Positions 42,701-54,400 of a DNA stretch of 64,000 bases are shown here, in pieces (within the stretch, counting starts at the first letter, position 1; each line of letters opens with the position of its first letter). The notes under the pieces were generated by a model that made no database searches, had not been told where the DNA came from, and saw only the letters and a program-made list of their open reading frames with translations. Origin of the DNA: Apostichopus japonicus (taxonomy: Eukaryota > Echinodermata > Holothuroidea > Aspidochirotida > Stichopodidae); NCBI RefSeq assembly GCF_037975245.1, contig NC_092577.1, forward strand, positions 14,904,013 to 14,968,012. The letters are read 5' to 3'. A program made the translations under genes and the position numbers.

Positions 42701-44930
42701 CTGCTACCCATCATGTTACACGAGTCTTCTTTGCTCTCGGCTCCATATTACCTAACCAAATACTCATCCACAAAGAAATAGGGCTTATAGATTTAGTGAT
42801 TGTGGAAAGGTTTATTCCCAATGGAGTGTTTATTTCTGTTGTTTGTTGTTAAACTGAAATGACAGCTTCATCAGTATAAGTTAACCAACATGCTAGTTGC
42901 TTCTATCATAATTTTAAGTTGGGTATCCTTTCACTTTGTGAGGGGGTTGGCCACTGAACTACTTTAACTCTAAGAGCCATGTGCTTCATCCCTTCACTTA
43001 TCCTTTGTTAGAGAAGACATGGTATTAATTGTTTTGCGAGAGGATGTTCAACCATTTTTGTGAATAAAGAGTTTAATTCAGTGTATATTGGTGAGTTGTT
43101 TCATATTGATAGTTAGTTAAATTTTACTTAATGGCATATGCCGTAAGGACTATTATTGTTAGAGAGAGTGGGATGGGGATATTAATGAGCTTCTCTCAAA
43201 GAGGAATTCAGTTCTGCCATGTGGTGGAGCATTCATACATATTGTTTGGTGACAGTAAGTTAGTAGGGGGTAATTAAGTCAGTGTTATACTTGGGATGGT
43301 TTGGTTTCAAGTATAAAAGGGAGGTTGCATTTCAACTGTTTAAATTTGATATTTGTTTATTACTTATTTACCTGCCAATTTTATATTTGAGTAGCTTCTC
43401 GGTTGTGACATTATGAGAATAATTCTTAGTTACATGGTTGAAGGAGTAGTACTGACTGAGTTGATGTTTCAGCTATGATCATTTATTGTCCTGGATATTA
43501 GTTGAGACAGAGTTAAGTTTTATTACAATGTACTTTAGCAATGTTCAACTGATTGTTGGGTCCTAGGTGTTTTGGATGTAAACATAGGTATTCCATTGGG
43601 ACTGTGTGTATAACTCAAGTATGACGACATTGGTTATTATATTTCTAGCAAATTACTTCAGTTTCAAGTTTGTTTTAATCAAGTGTAATTAAGGGATTAA
43701 AGGTTCATCAACTCCGACATTTTGAAAGTTCAGTTGTACAACAAATTAAAGGGCTGTCCATGAGCACTATGTCGAGTAAAACTATGCAGTATGAAATACC
43801 CCTGCAGTGTATTGCTCTCAAAAGGCAAATGTTGTACCATACTTTTTTTGGCATACTTGGGCAGCTTGTGTATTGGTGCTCCTTGAAAGCATATCTGACT
43901 TTGCCAAGTTATGTCTAGTACTTTAAGTGTTAATATGTAGTTATATGTCATAATTCAATTAAATTAATCTTTGTAAAGCTGTTCCAGGTTTGATATATGG
44001 TTATTTATTAATTTTCTGGTTTAGGTTCTTTGAGCTGAGTCGTGATCCGGTGATGTGAGGATTACTGATCACTGTTGTTAGTTAACTGGGCTGGTAAGTG
44101 ATGCATGATATTTTGCAGGGTTTTCCCTTATTGTCATAACTGTTCATGCGGGGACCAGAGGTTACATATTAGCTGTTTTGTTTACTATTATGTTATGATT
44201 TTATCTGGCCATGAGCGAAAGGATATATATACGCCATACCATTGATTTGCATTCTTCGTCATGTTACTGAAGGTGTTAATTAAAGTTCATACTTCTAGTT
44301 ATGTGCTAGATTGGTACTTCTGAAAATATTATCATATTCTGATATAGTCATTTTTATGGATGACGTTAATATAGTACGCAAAGAGATTCGCTTTTACCCT
44401 CTTCGGGTTTATGTAATATAGATGATCCAATAACTTCATTCTTTTCTTCAATTCATTCTACTCTTACTCAATTATTATCTTGCTATCATCACTAGAGATG
44501 AGCTATTGCAGGTTTGCTATAGTCGTTTGTTCATCGCAAGATTGTCTTTACTAATTAACTGCTGTTTTGTTATTTTCATACAAATGAGGAGTTTCACGTC
44601 AATGGTAGGCTGTTGGGTAATGTATACATGGCTATCTGGACAACTGTTTACTTCTAATTTTCTCTTCTCATTGCAGAGGCTGTTTGTTTTGTTCGATTCC
44701 TTTGTTGGCAATTATTACTTTATTATTTTTGGACTGAATAAATTGGATAAACCAAGTGCTACTCTTCATCATTGTCATTTGCGTGGCATGACTCACAGCT
44801 TCCTCCCCATCCAACTAGATTCTCGAATCGCTTCACTATCTTTTATTCTTTTTTTAGCCATCATTTATTGTCAAATCTTTGCCATAATAACAAACTTATA
44901 TAAAACAGATATATGACACTTAGTTACTTT
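42700..44930. other. Non-coding stretch inside the retroelement cluster
   Basis: Lies between the two gypsy parts, next to the LINE. It may hold LINE 3' sequence, an LTR or older host DNA. I found no inverted or direct long repeat to prove an LTR. The 136-codon plus-strand frame at 44506-44916 has no family features. Confidence 0.35.
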
Positions 44931-44934
44931 TTGA

Positions 44935-46130
44935 TTACAAATATTCAATATTCATAGAGCATAGCACAATTACTAAAAGGGTCTTTAGGAGATTGTATGA
45001 TAGTGGTCCTCGATGTTTACCATGATCTAAATGTTTCTCAAATTGTAACAGAAATTTTAATTTATACAAAAATTCGTTAACGTTGGGAGTGCTCAAATTT
45101 ACTTTCTTCTGGAATATATAGTATTTGATATGAAAAATTAAAAAATTCAACGAATGCTGCAATAATATTGATAGCCGAAAAACATACCCGACTTGGAAAA
45201 TATAAATTGTCTATTAAAAATATGTTGCTCAACATCTAAAACAAAATCAGAAATAATTTTACACTCCCAAAACAAATGATCAATAGTCTCCTCCTTTAGG
45301 CAACAGAAAGTACATCGTGAATTGTTAATTAAACCCATCAAACTCAGAAGATGGTTTGTCCCAAGTATACGATGAAGAAAACGAAATTGAAAGTATTGTA
45401 ATTTTGTCCCCCTTAACCACTTGAAAGGAAATTGTTTACCAAATTTTTTAAGATAATAGGGAAAATACATTTTCCAATAATCCTCAATAGTTTCAGTATA
45501 TCTCTTAACCCATGTACATTTTAAACCATTAATAAAACTGCTTATATGAGTAACGTTTAATCCTTCCTCTGAAATTGAATTAATCATAACAGTACGTTTG
45601 ATTTTATCGGGTTTTCCCGCCAAGATAAAGTTATACAAAACATCATCCACAAGCTTAATAAAATAATTGGGAGGATTTGGCAAGCATTGGAATAGATACA
45701 CCAATTGAGATAAAGCAAACGTTTCACCAAAATTATTTAACCAATAGGAGTAAGGTCTCTACATGACCACAAATTCAATGACTTGGGCATGAAATTTAAC
45801 CGAAAAATTTCATCTCCATCATTGCAGATAACAATACCTAAAACAATTACTGGACCATCAGTCCACCTACAAAAATAATGGTCAATAAAGTGTGGTTTAT
45901 GAGTAATTAAAGGACCTAGTGGAAAAACACTAGACTTATCAAAGTGAATCTTACGCCCAGAAACCAGTTCAAAATCTTTCAGGATAAGAATAACCTTTCT
46001 CAATGACTCATAAGAACCATCAAGGAATAAAATAGTATGATCAGCATACTGGAGGATTTGTAATTCGTTATTTAAAATAGAAATACCTTTAACATTTAAG
46101 CTTTGAACATTTAAACTTTGTTCTTACCAA
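44935..46130 (-). pseudogene. L1/Tx1-like LINE ORF2 3' portion, 5'-truncated
   Basis: The minus-strand frames follow the order of a non-LTR reverse transcriptase. The active-site box reads YADH (46037-46048) in place of YADD. The thumb has LVSGRKIHFDKSSVFPLG. A C-terminal domain has RFLHRILGTNHLL and CTFCCLKEETIDHLFWEC, the Cys-rich reverse-transcriptase zinc-binding motif. A tail in another frame follows. Frame changes at about 45720 and 45150 plus the His substitution show it is dead. The truncation point near 46130 is typical of 5'-truncated insertions. Confidence 0.8.
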
Positions 46131-46189
46131 AACAATGAGAGCCGCCCATGGACTGTGGCTTTCCCTAATTACACGTAATCACACACCAT

Positions 46190-47310
46190 TCTATTTCTTA
46201 CTCGTATTGGGGCATGTTCTCCTGTAAGAACCTGATGTCTAATGGTGGAAGAGCATCATTAGTCATTGTCATCTTGAGAAAATACTTCCTTATGTTCCTG
46301 TAGAAAGTTAGTAAGTGAAATCCTTGTTCGGAACTCAGGTGATTAAAATTGACATTGACTGGAACAGGAAGTTGATTGTGGGGTTTACTAAGAGGATTAT
46401 CATTACTGTTTATATATGTTGTTTGATATCAACCTGAATTTTTGTATCATCTACTAGTCAATACAATACCAGTTATTTCATTTGTAACTTGTAAGCAAAT
46501 CAACACCAAACGATTCAGCTAAGACAGTCCTCTTTCTAAGCAAAATATCTTTGATGCTAACATTCGTACTTCTCACCTGAGTAGTTTAATTTTGTACAGT
46601 TGATAGTGACCTAGCTTCTTTTTGGAGATTGTTAACTTCCACTGGGAGGGGTTCTGTAAGCATTCGACAAACCAGACCACTAACGTAGTCCAACATCCAA
46701 TGGGCGTCTATCACTAAAGAATATATTACTTGGAACAACTAAAGCTATGATAACGATCTGAACACTTGCAATATTAAGATTTAATTCTACACGGCCTGTG
46801 AAGTGATTAGCTCCTTTCAGTTTTAGCCATTGAAAGGGGATCTGACTTAATTACCACACATATAAGCCAAATTAGTGCCGAAATATGCATGCGACAAGGT
46901 AGTTACTTGTGAACCGGTATCAATTATACAACGCACTGGACAGCCTCCAATTAGAATGTTTGTATAATCTGTTATCCCCCGATAAACTCGTCTCGAATCT
47001 CTTGAGATGGAACTGTTGAGCCTAACAGGTACTAGCCTCCACAGTTTGACTCGAAACTGTGGATTTTCTTTGTTTTGATGAGGAGCAGGAAGTTGTTCTG
47101 AAGTGTTGCCAAGTGCGTATTGCTACGGGAGGGGGTATGGAGGGTCCCTCCGACGGCAGTTTCTTCCTATATGACCAGGTATGTAGCATACCCACCATAA
47201 AGGCCTTACATCTTCCGTGAACTGGTCAGTTGGCCTTCGTGGTATTGCAATTGTTTGTTGCAGTTCCATTATTTGTTGCTGCATGGATCTAAAGGCAACT
47301 TCCATCTCTT
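46190..47310 (-). pseudogene. Ty3/gypsy gag zinc knuckle, protease and start of reverse transcriptase
   Basis: On the minus strand: a gag end with VCYIPGHIGRNC (about 47155-47195), where the first Cys of the CCHC knuckle is Trp. Next comes a retropepsin with IIDTGSQVTTLSHAYFGT (DTGS at 46910-46921), then FLQEHKEVFSQDDND (about 46260-46310), the lead-in to gypsy reverse transcriptases. Stops interrupt the frames. The next expected part of the element lies about 3.6 kb away at 42700-41960, beyond the LINE. Confidence 0.75.
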
Positions 47311-49030
47311 TGCGCTCTTACCTATTCTTGTTCATTCCAACAGGTCTGATTGATGTGTCAGACTACAGGGATGGTGCCTTGACGTCCCCCAAGCCTGCTT
47401 CCACTACCCCGTTTGCAGGGTTTGCGGCCGTGTTTGCGTTTAGCTGAAGTGCCTCTTCTTTCAAATTGAGGAAAGAAAGTGGCCTTCAATGTGGACACCC
47501 ATTCATCTAGACATGGGTTATTTTAGTTACATTTGTTCCATTGAAGGTAGAGATCCTATGATCTGTTGGGATGTAAACTGTAGGGACAGGTGAGGTGTAG
47601 TAACCACGAGCAGAGTCTGGACAAGGTGCCATGATTTGATGCATTTTCTTCAGCCATAATAATAACCCTTTAGCCATAATAGAAGCCATATATAACAATA
47701 AAAGATCCTGCTAGGATCGAAACGTCAAGCCAACTTACTTTTACACATAATAATATGCCAACAGATACCAAAGTAGTGCACTTACAATGACCAACAATTC
47801 CCCTAGTAACACAGTTAAAATGGAATATAAGAAATGAAATATATATAAAGGACAGTAGCTCACTGCACTCTGAGTATGTAAAACTGAATTTCCGATATAA
47901 ATTTAACATTAAGTTTGCCCTACTCGATGTACCAAAATGATGTAATGGAAATCAAGAACTGAGGGTTGTTTTTAGCTTCTTACTAACCTTGGACTTTAGA
48001 AACCCTAATGCTCAGGAAGTTTGAATACCAAGCATTATCTAGGAGACACAGAAACAAAATAAACAACACTGGACAACAGAGTGCAAGGGATTGAAGTCAG
48101 ATAGATCCATTCGATAGTTTAGCCACTTCAGTCAACCATAATAATTAACTTCATTAGTGCTTAACTTACTATAAAAGGTCTTCGATAACAGATAATAATT
48201 AAGTGTTATGTAACAAAACATAGTTCGTGTATATAATAAGCTGAATGTATTTCTTGGTTATCTGTTTCGTTCCTGCTTGTGATTGTTGGTGCTGGCTAGG
48301 GGTTCCGTTTGCGCCCAGTACAATATTACATAAGTGTTCCCATCCGGCGGTAAGCAATAATTAAGTAGTTTAGGGACACTTCCTTTATGCAGAATCACAA
48401 ATAAAACACTTCTGGCTTCCTCCAAGTATCACGATGGATAGTAGGAGGAAGTTTCTTCAAAGGAGCAATTATAGAACATCCCGCAACAGCAGTGGCTACA
48501 CCGGCTAGGTTGGACACAAACGCTTGCAGTATTATAATGAGATCCGTTAATCTTCGTTGTACTGTGTGGGCATTGTGTGTACGTGTAACGATGTAGCCAA
48601 CTACACCGTGGACACCGTATTAGCTTTTCTATGGCTTAAAGGTGTTAGGAATATTGATAATGGTGAAACTGGCCTCCAGACAAAGTCTTTTACTTATTAT
48701 ACAGGTTCCTATAGCAGAGTGCTGGAATAATGATCAAAATAGGATTACGCTGTTGACAAGACACACATAATTCTTCTACATTGTAATAAGTGATAAGCTA
48801 CAAAAAGTGAGTCTTCACTGCTTGTCAGGTAGGTGTGCTCTGCTAATAAATTTGACTAACAGGCAGAACCTTCACTACTAAGGGAGGAATTAACAGGTGT
48901 ATAATGTAGTAACCAATCTGCCAAATCAGGAGATGGCAATATCCTGCCTTATCCTAAATATACTCTTGCCACTGGTCAACTGGTACTAATATGTTGGTCA
49001 CTTTACATATTCAGTAGCAAGTAAACTTGT
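47310..49030. other. Non-coding stretch, possibly 5' part of the gypsy element
   Basis: No long open frame. Gag and the 5' LTR should lie here if the element was complete, but I could not identify LTR ends or a primer-binding site. Confidence 0.35.
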
Positions 49031-50090
49031 TGACAGGGCTGTTAATGTTTATGTTAACTAACTTATAAAGCGCACGATATCAACAAAGAAAAAGTGCATT
49101 CAGCGGCGGTGTACACAAATAATAATAGGAATATTAAGTAAATACAGTACAAGAAGTTCAATAAAATGCTTTCTTAAAGAGGTGAGTTTTTATTCACGCT
49201 TCAATCGTTCAAAACTATGAATATTTTGAAGAAAACCAGGTAAGCTATTTCAGGTCATGGTGGCTGCGACTGGAAACGATCTGTCTTTAAATGTTTTACG
49301 TTTAGTTATTGGAATATCAAGGACAATGCCCAACTCAGTAGATGAAGAACGTAAACCTGGACAAGTTTTGCGAAGAGTGATAAGTTCTGTTAAATAAGGA
49401 GGAGCCTTATCATGAAGATATTTGAAGACAAACGTTGCAATTTTATAGTAATTTCGAGCCTTGATTGGGAGCCGATGAAGTGAGCAGAGAGAGAGTCTGA
49501 AGCACTATCAAACTTGCCTTTACCCAGAACCAGCTTTGCATATGTTCTGCACACGTTGCAACTTTTTGATACCAGGAAGATCATCATATAATATATTTCA
49601 ATAGTCAAGGTGAGATAGGACAAGATATGAAGCGAGCGATTTGCGAATGTCTACGATTTAGTACTTACGGATGCTCCTAATTAATTAAGGTTAAAGAGTG
49701 CAGTTTTACATTTAGCCGTTATATGTTCTCGGAAGTATAGTGTTTCATCCCAATATACTCCTAATTATTTGATTGAAGACGATTTTTTTACTAAGCTACC
49801 ACTCACAGCTATGGAATCAGTGTTGCATTTTTGTAGTTGTTGTTTACTTCCGAAAATAAACTCCGTTTTCCGGATTGAGTTTCAATTTGTTTGAGTTCAT
49901 CCAAAGGTGAACTTCAGAATAGCAGCTTTCAAGATTTGAGATCACATCTCCTTCAATAGATTGCTGTGGTATAAATGACTTATTAAGTCCGTGGTCATCT
50001 GCATATCCCATTACGTTGATGGCAAAAGCATCAATGACACTGCCTAAAGGGCTGGCATAAATCGAGTACGAGGCTGTTGATTAACTTAAC
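49030..50090 (-). pseudogene. CR1/Rex-like LINE reverse transcriptase 3' portion, decayed
   Basis: Minus-strand landmarks in order: SIYASPLGSVIDAFAINVMG then YADDHGL (YADD at 49994-50005), WMNSNKLKLNPEN, WDETLYFREHITAKCKTALF, LSHLDY-like and KKLQRVQN-like segments, LHRLPIKAR, and FKYLHDKAPPYLTELI. It finishes with RSFPVAATMTWNSLP-like and LKTHLFKKAFY-like ends. The final Trp-Asn-Ser-Leu-Pro and KTHLF motifs are typical of CR1/L2/Rex-type elements. Many stops and frame changes. 5'-truncated at about 50090. Confidence 0.8.
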
Positions 50091-50169
50091 TGACACAAAA
50101 TAAACAATGGAACGATTGTTTTAGCAACAGATTATAGACGAAACAAAAGCAGCACACCTGCTAAGATAT

Positions 50170-50620
50170 TCTTAATTTAATTAAAATCAGTTTGATGAGA
50201 CTTGGTAGGTATCTTGACATGATTTAGATGGAATGTGCCAGGTCGTCCTGATGTGGGTTCAACTGGACTTGACATGGCTTTTACACATATTTTAAGTGTG
50301 TCACTAAACAGGATTGGTCTTTTTGACATATTTTGAATTGACCTTGCCTTGTCTTTGTGACATTGAATTGAATAAAACTTGACAAGTCTTTTTGACATGT
50401 TTGGAATGAATGTGGCATTGTTTTTGAGATGTGGGTTCGATGGGAATTAGCATGCCTTTGAGAATATTTTAAGGATGTAATTTGACAGGTCTCTTTAAGA
50501 TGGTTTAGATGAGATTTGGTAGGACTGGTCTTTTGGACATGTTTTAAATGGACCTTGCCTTGCTTTATTTGGGATGCTTTGGTGTAACACTTGGAGTACC
50601 TGTGATATTTAGGCACTATG
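50170..50620. repeat. Degenerate ~40-bp repeat array beside the NXPE 3' end
   Basis: Variants of TTTGACATG, TTTTAGATGGA, CCTTGCCTTG and GACAGGTCTTTTTGACAT recur about ten times. It includes the probable NXPE 3' untranslated region. The 73- and 111-codon open frames are repeat translations. Confidence 0.65.
50564..50569 (-). terminator. Candidate poly(A) signal of the NXPE gene
   Basis: AATAAA on the minus strand, about 85 nt after the stop codon. Confidence 0.45.
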
Positions 50621-50653
50621 CATCCCGGCCAACTGGGTGTGGTTATTTACTTG

Positions 50654-51455
50654 TTAACACATCATAGTTAGTAAATGGTTCATTATCTGAATGAGCGTTG
50701 GATCTAACGGGTGAATACTATCCTTTGATTTCTGTACGAGGGTCATGTCCCACACGTCTAAAAATGAAAACCTTCTATCCTGACTGAAAACATCTCTTAA
50801 TGTCTTCTCTCCTTGTAAAGCTATCCAATCACTGGATATAAGGATAAACCCACCGATGGAATGTTCCCTGGTGTTAGCACTTCTGACTATCACCTTAGTC
50901 TCTGGACTTCTCTGCCAAAGTCTACCAACAGCACTTTTAATTGCTTCTAGTCGGTCCCTGTAGAAGGTACCATCTGGAACCCCAAAGTGGGCCCAGATAG
51001 ACAATATAATGAAGACATCAGGCCCACCTTCCAAGTCATCTATTTCTTCTGCTACATACCTCAGTTTTTTGGCATTTAGCTTTCCGCTCCCTCTTATCGG
51101 GGGACCGTGGAATTTATAGCGAAGAGTTGTACCGTTTCCTACGCAGCGTTTTTCCCCAGAAATTTCAATGTTATCGCAGGTTGTACTTTTTTGCAGGTAA
51201 TAATACATTTGCCTTCCGGTGGAATCTCCATAAATGTGAATGGTTTTCTTTGTCATGCATGACTGGATATCATTTGGCTTGAATGATTTGAGACTGCAAT
51301 GGTAAGGTTGCCATGTGTTGTTGTAGTAGAAGCCTCTAGTTTGAACAGATGACGTCACGGGAGCTAGAGTACAGGTCGGCAATGCATCTGGATCAGGCGC
51401 TGCTCCTCTCACATTGATGGATGGTAGTGACAAAGTTTTCAACTTGGTCTTCGTG
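50654..51455 (-). CDS. NXPE last coding exon (esterase domain)
   Basis: 802 nt, entered in phase 2 after a strong acceptor (a long CT/T tract ending TTTTTTTTTCAG). Encodes the PC-esterase-like domain and stops with TAA at 50654-50656. The open frame extends upstream to 51574, but that part is intron. Confidence 0.9.
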
Positions 51456-54400
51456 CTGAAAAAAAAAGAAGAAGAAACCAGAGAGCCAGTTGGCTTTGTG
51501 ATTCCTTGCAATATCATTTGCTCAAAACTCGACATATCTGACTTTTGTAGATCAAGTGAGTTAAATTTGTTCATGATCCAAATTGAATTGTCTGTTCGAA
51601 CTTTTAAAAAAGGTCAACTTCTTTAGGGATTAAGGATTGGGAGGTAATGGGCAATTCCCTCTAATGTATTCATTTAAATATTTTTACAACATGTCTGGAT
51701 TTTAAGTCAATTCTGACAGAGTTGTGATATACAGTGGAAATGTCTTGACGATGTGCAGGTGCATATAATGGCAAACTTTTGAAAGGAACATTTCTACAAT
51801 CATTCTCTTTGCAAGCCTGAGTATATTGGATTTTTTGAAACATTGTCATGAAGGTACCCTCAAAACAGAAGATGACGCGTCTCAACATAATCTCCTACCT
51901 TTTCTTCATGATGAAAAGCGGTAAATCTAACATTTAAGACATTTAATAAGTACCAGCTAGTTTAAGGAAAGTAGAATAGAGAATATACCAAGATTAACGA
52001 GACGTTATTTACGTATTCATGAGATTAACGAGACGTTTTCAATTGTTCATGTTGAATCATTTTCTGGACTAGACACCAATGGCTCTAATTACCCACTTGC
52101 GGGGTAACGAAGAACGTCTCCTTGCCCCGAAGTTACTGACAGTCCCAGGCAGCTTTCCATAAACTACTCTGAACACCCAATTATTATCCATACAGAATTG
52201 AGAGGGCAAAAACTGGCAATAAAATTCTCTGTTAACATTTCCTGCTTTCCGTGTTCTTATCTCAAAGTTAAGTACTTTTCTCTTCATGAGGCCAGTGACA
52301 CAACTCGAGTACACATGTCTGAGGTTAACACTATGTGATCCTTCATATTATGTACTGTACCCTCTGGGGATAAAGCTTATTATGTAGAACATCATCCGTA
52401 AAAAAATATATTGGATACACAAACGAGATAATGCGGTGACAGATTGTAACTAAAGCGATACGTCACACTTCACCCCAGAGTGTACAGTATATATGAAGGA
52501 TCACAAAGTGTTAACCTCAGACATGTGGACTCGAGTTGTGTCACTGGCCTCATGAAGAGAAAATTACTTAACTTTCAGATAAGAACACAGAAAGCAGGAA
52601 ATGTTAACAGAGAATTTTATTACCAGTTTTTGCACTCTCGATTGGTAAAGGAAGCAACTCCAAGATTGATTATGTCCTGATGTTTCAATATATTTAGTGT
52701 TTTGAAAAGAAAACCATTGTAATCACGCGGACCAGAGTAACATGCGTATAAATTTAGGTGTAATGTAAAGTACGAAGAACACTTGGGTAGTATATATTTA
52801 AATGTATCTATAATACTTACTCCTTTTGCAACGTGAGAGGATAATTGATGAATAAGCTCTTACCAAGTGAGTTGACAGTCGATAGGTCCTTCCAGAAATT
52901 TATTTTATTCACATAATCACGAATGTGACTATTTACCTTAATATTGATATTACAGTAGTCGTAATGCTTAATCTCTTAACTGCTTTGATTTAACTAATTA
53001 CCTGCAGTACAACTATATTGTCTGGGAGAATTTCCCCTTGCATGTAAAATATTTGTGTAACAAGATTGTGTGTAAGATGGTTGTGCTTAAGAGGGTTGTG
53101 TGTAAGAGGGTTGTGTGTTTGAAGGTTGTGTAAGAAGTTATGCGTAAAATGTTGTGTGTAAGAAGGTTGTTTAAGAAGTTATGTGTGAAAAGGTTATGTG
53201 TGAGAAGGTTGTGTGTTAGAAGGTTGTGTGTAAGAAGTTTGCGTATTAGAAGGTTGCTTTGTGTAGATTATTTTCATGTTAACAGTCGTGCATCACGATT
53301 CTTATGTAATATACTTTCATTTTGCTCAATTAAAGGATGTTTTTTGTCTTTTGCCTCAGGTATGGTTGTCCTTGTCTCCCGCAAGAACACTCCTGCAACC
53401 CTCGTCGATGACTTACCAGGTAGAGACGCAGAATCTTTAATTCGGAAATATCTCCAACCCCTGCTATATGCGGGTCGCTTCAATAGACAAAATGGTCAGA
53501 TCTAAATCCAACAACATATCATGTGGTTTCAATGATATGAAGCAGAAGAGAGTGGGCGCAGCCCTGAGTAGGAATATTTCCAGTCATTATGTAGCTACGG
53601 CAGATTGGAAAGTGCAAATGTTGTAGAATAGAGAGAAGTACAGTTATGGGATAGGAGCGTAGTAAATCTCAGTGTGAAGTCAATGAAATACTCACCTCTT
53701 GAATGCTGCCAATTCAGCTTTGCTGAGAGTTTTCTGCAGTTTGGCGGAGGATTCTTTCGTGCTCATAAAAACGACAGCCCAATCGTCACAGGAGAGATGC
53801 TCATTGGTAGGTTTTTTGCAGAACCACGGGCCGTGCGTGTGTTTTGCACTGACGTTGCACATTGGAGGCTGTAATGAAAATATCGTTTTACCGTATTTTA
53901 AAAAAAGCTATATGCATATGCTATATATACTGAATAGACTTGTGCTTGCGGTTAACTGTGAAACTTTAGACAGTATACTTGTATCTCCAGTATTGTAAAC
54001 CGTAACTCTAGCCAACAGAAAGACAACAGAAGCCACTTCAAAGTATGCAATATAGGTTAATTATTAATTGCTTACTTGCAATCACAGGCACTTTTCACTT
54101 ATTTATTTCACAGGAAATATATTTTGTTAAAAGTCAGTGATATTCATCCGCACTGTGTTTGTAGCATTAATTTAAAAGTCTTGCAATAGTACGCTCCTGA
54201 ATTGTATATCCTATTGTATTAGACTGTGTACCAGTAGCAATTATGATATAAATACACGTACCTTTAATTTGTTTCGACATAACACACGGCAAATATGATA
54301 TTTGTAACAATCCCAGTTTCTTATCATTTTGTCGTTTAAAAAAAATAAAATTGGAATGTTACTGAATGATCGTCACATTTAGTATTTTTAAACTGGTTGG

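Noticed and set aside
42700-44500. Long terminal repeat of the gypsy element
   Set aside because: I could not find a matching second copy or TG..CA borders with a primer-binding site, so it is left unassigned.
51456-51574. N-terminal extension of the NXPE last exon to a Met at 51574
   Set aside because: A strong pyrimidine-tract acceptor at 51456 and phase agreement with the upstream exon show this part is intron.
52069-52680. Related frames CVTGLMKRK... on opposite strands suggesting inverted gene copies
   Set aside because: They are two arms of a foldback repeat inside an NXPE intron. No domain, and similarity includes sequence beyond the frames.
53360-53505. Exon-like segment: plus-strand frame after a TTTTGCCTCAG acceptor, and minus-strand 44-nt candidate exon with a perfect GTAAGT donor
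   Set aside because: Neither the 44-nt minus exon nor its longer 61-nt form preserves the NXPE frame (phase 2 is required on both sides), whereas direct joining of 53696 to 51455 does. The plus-strand frame matches no family I know. A poison or alternative exon remains possible.
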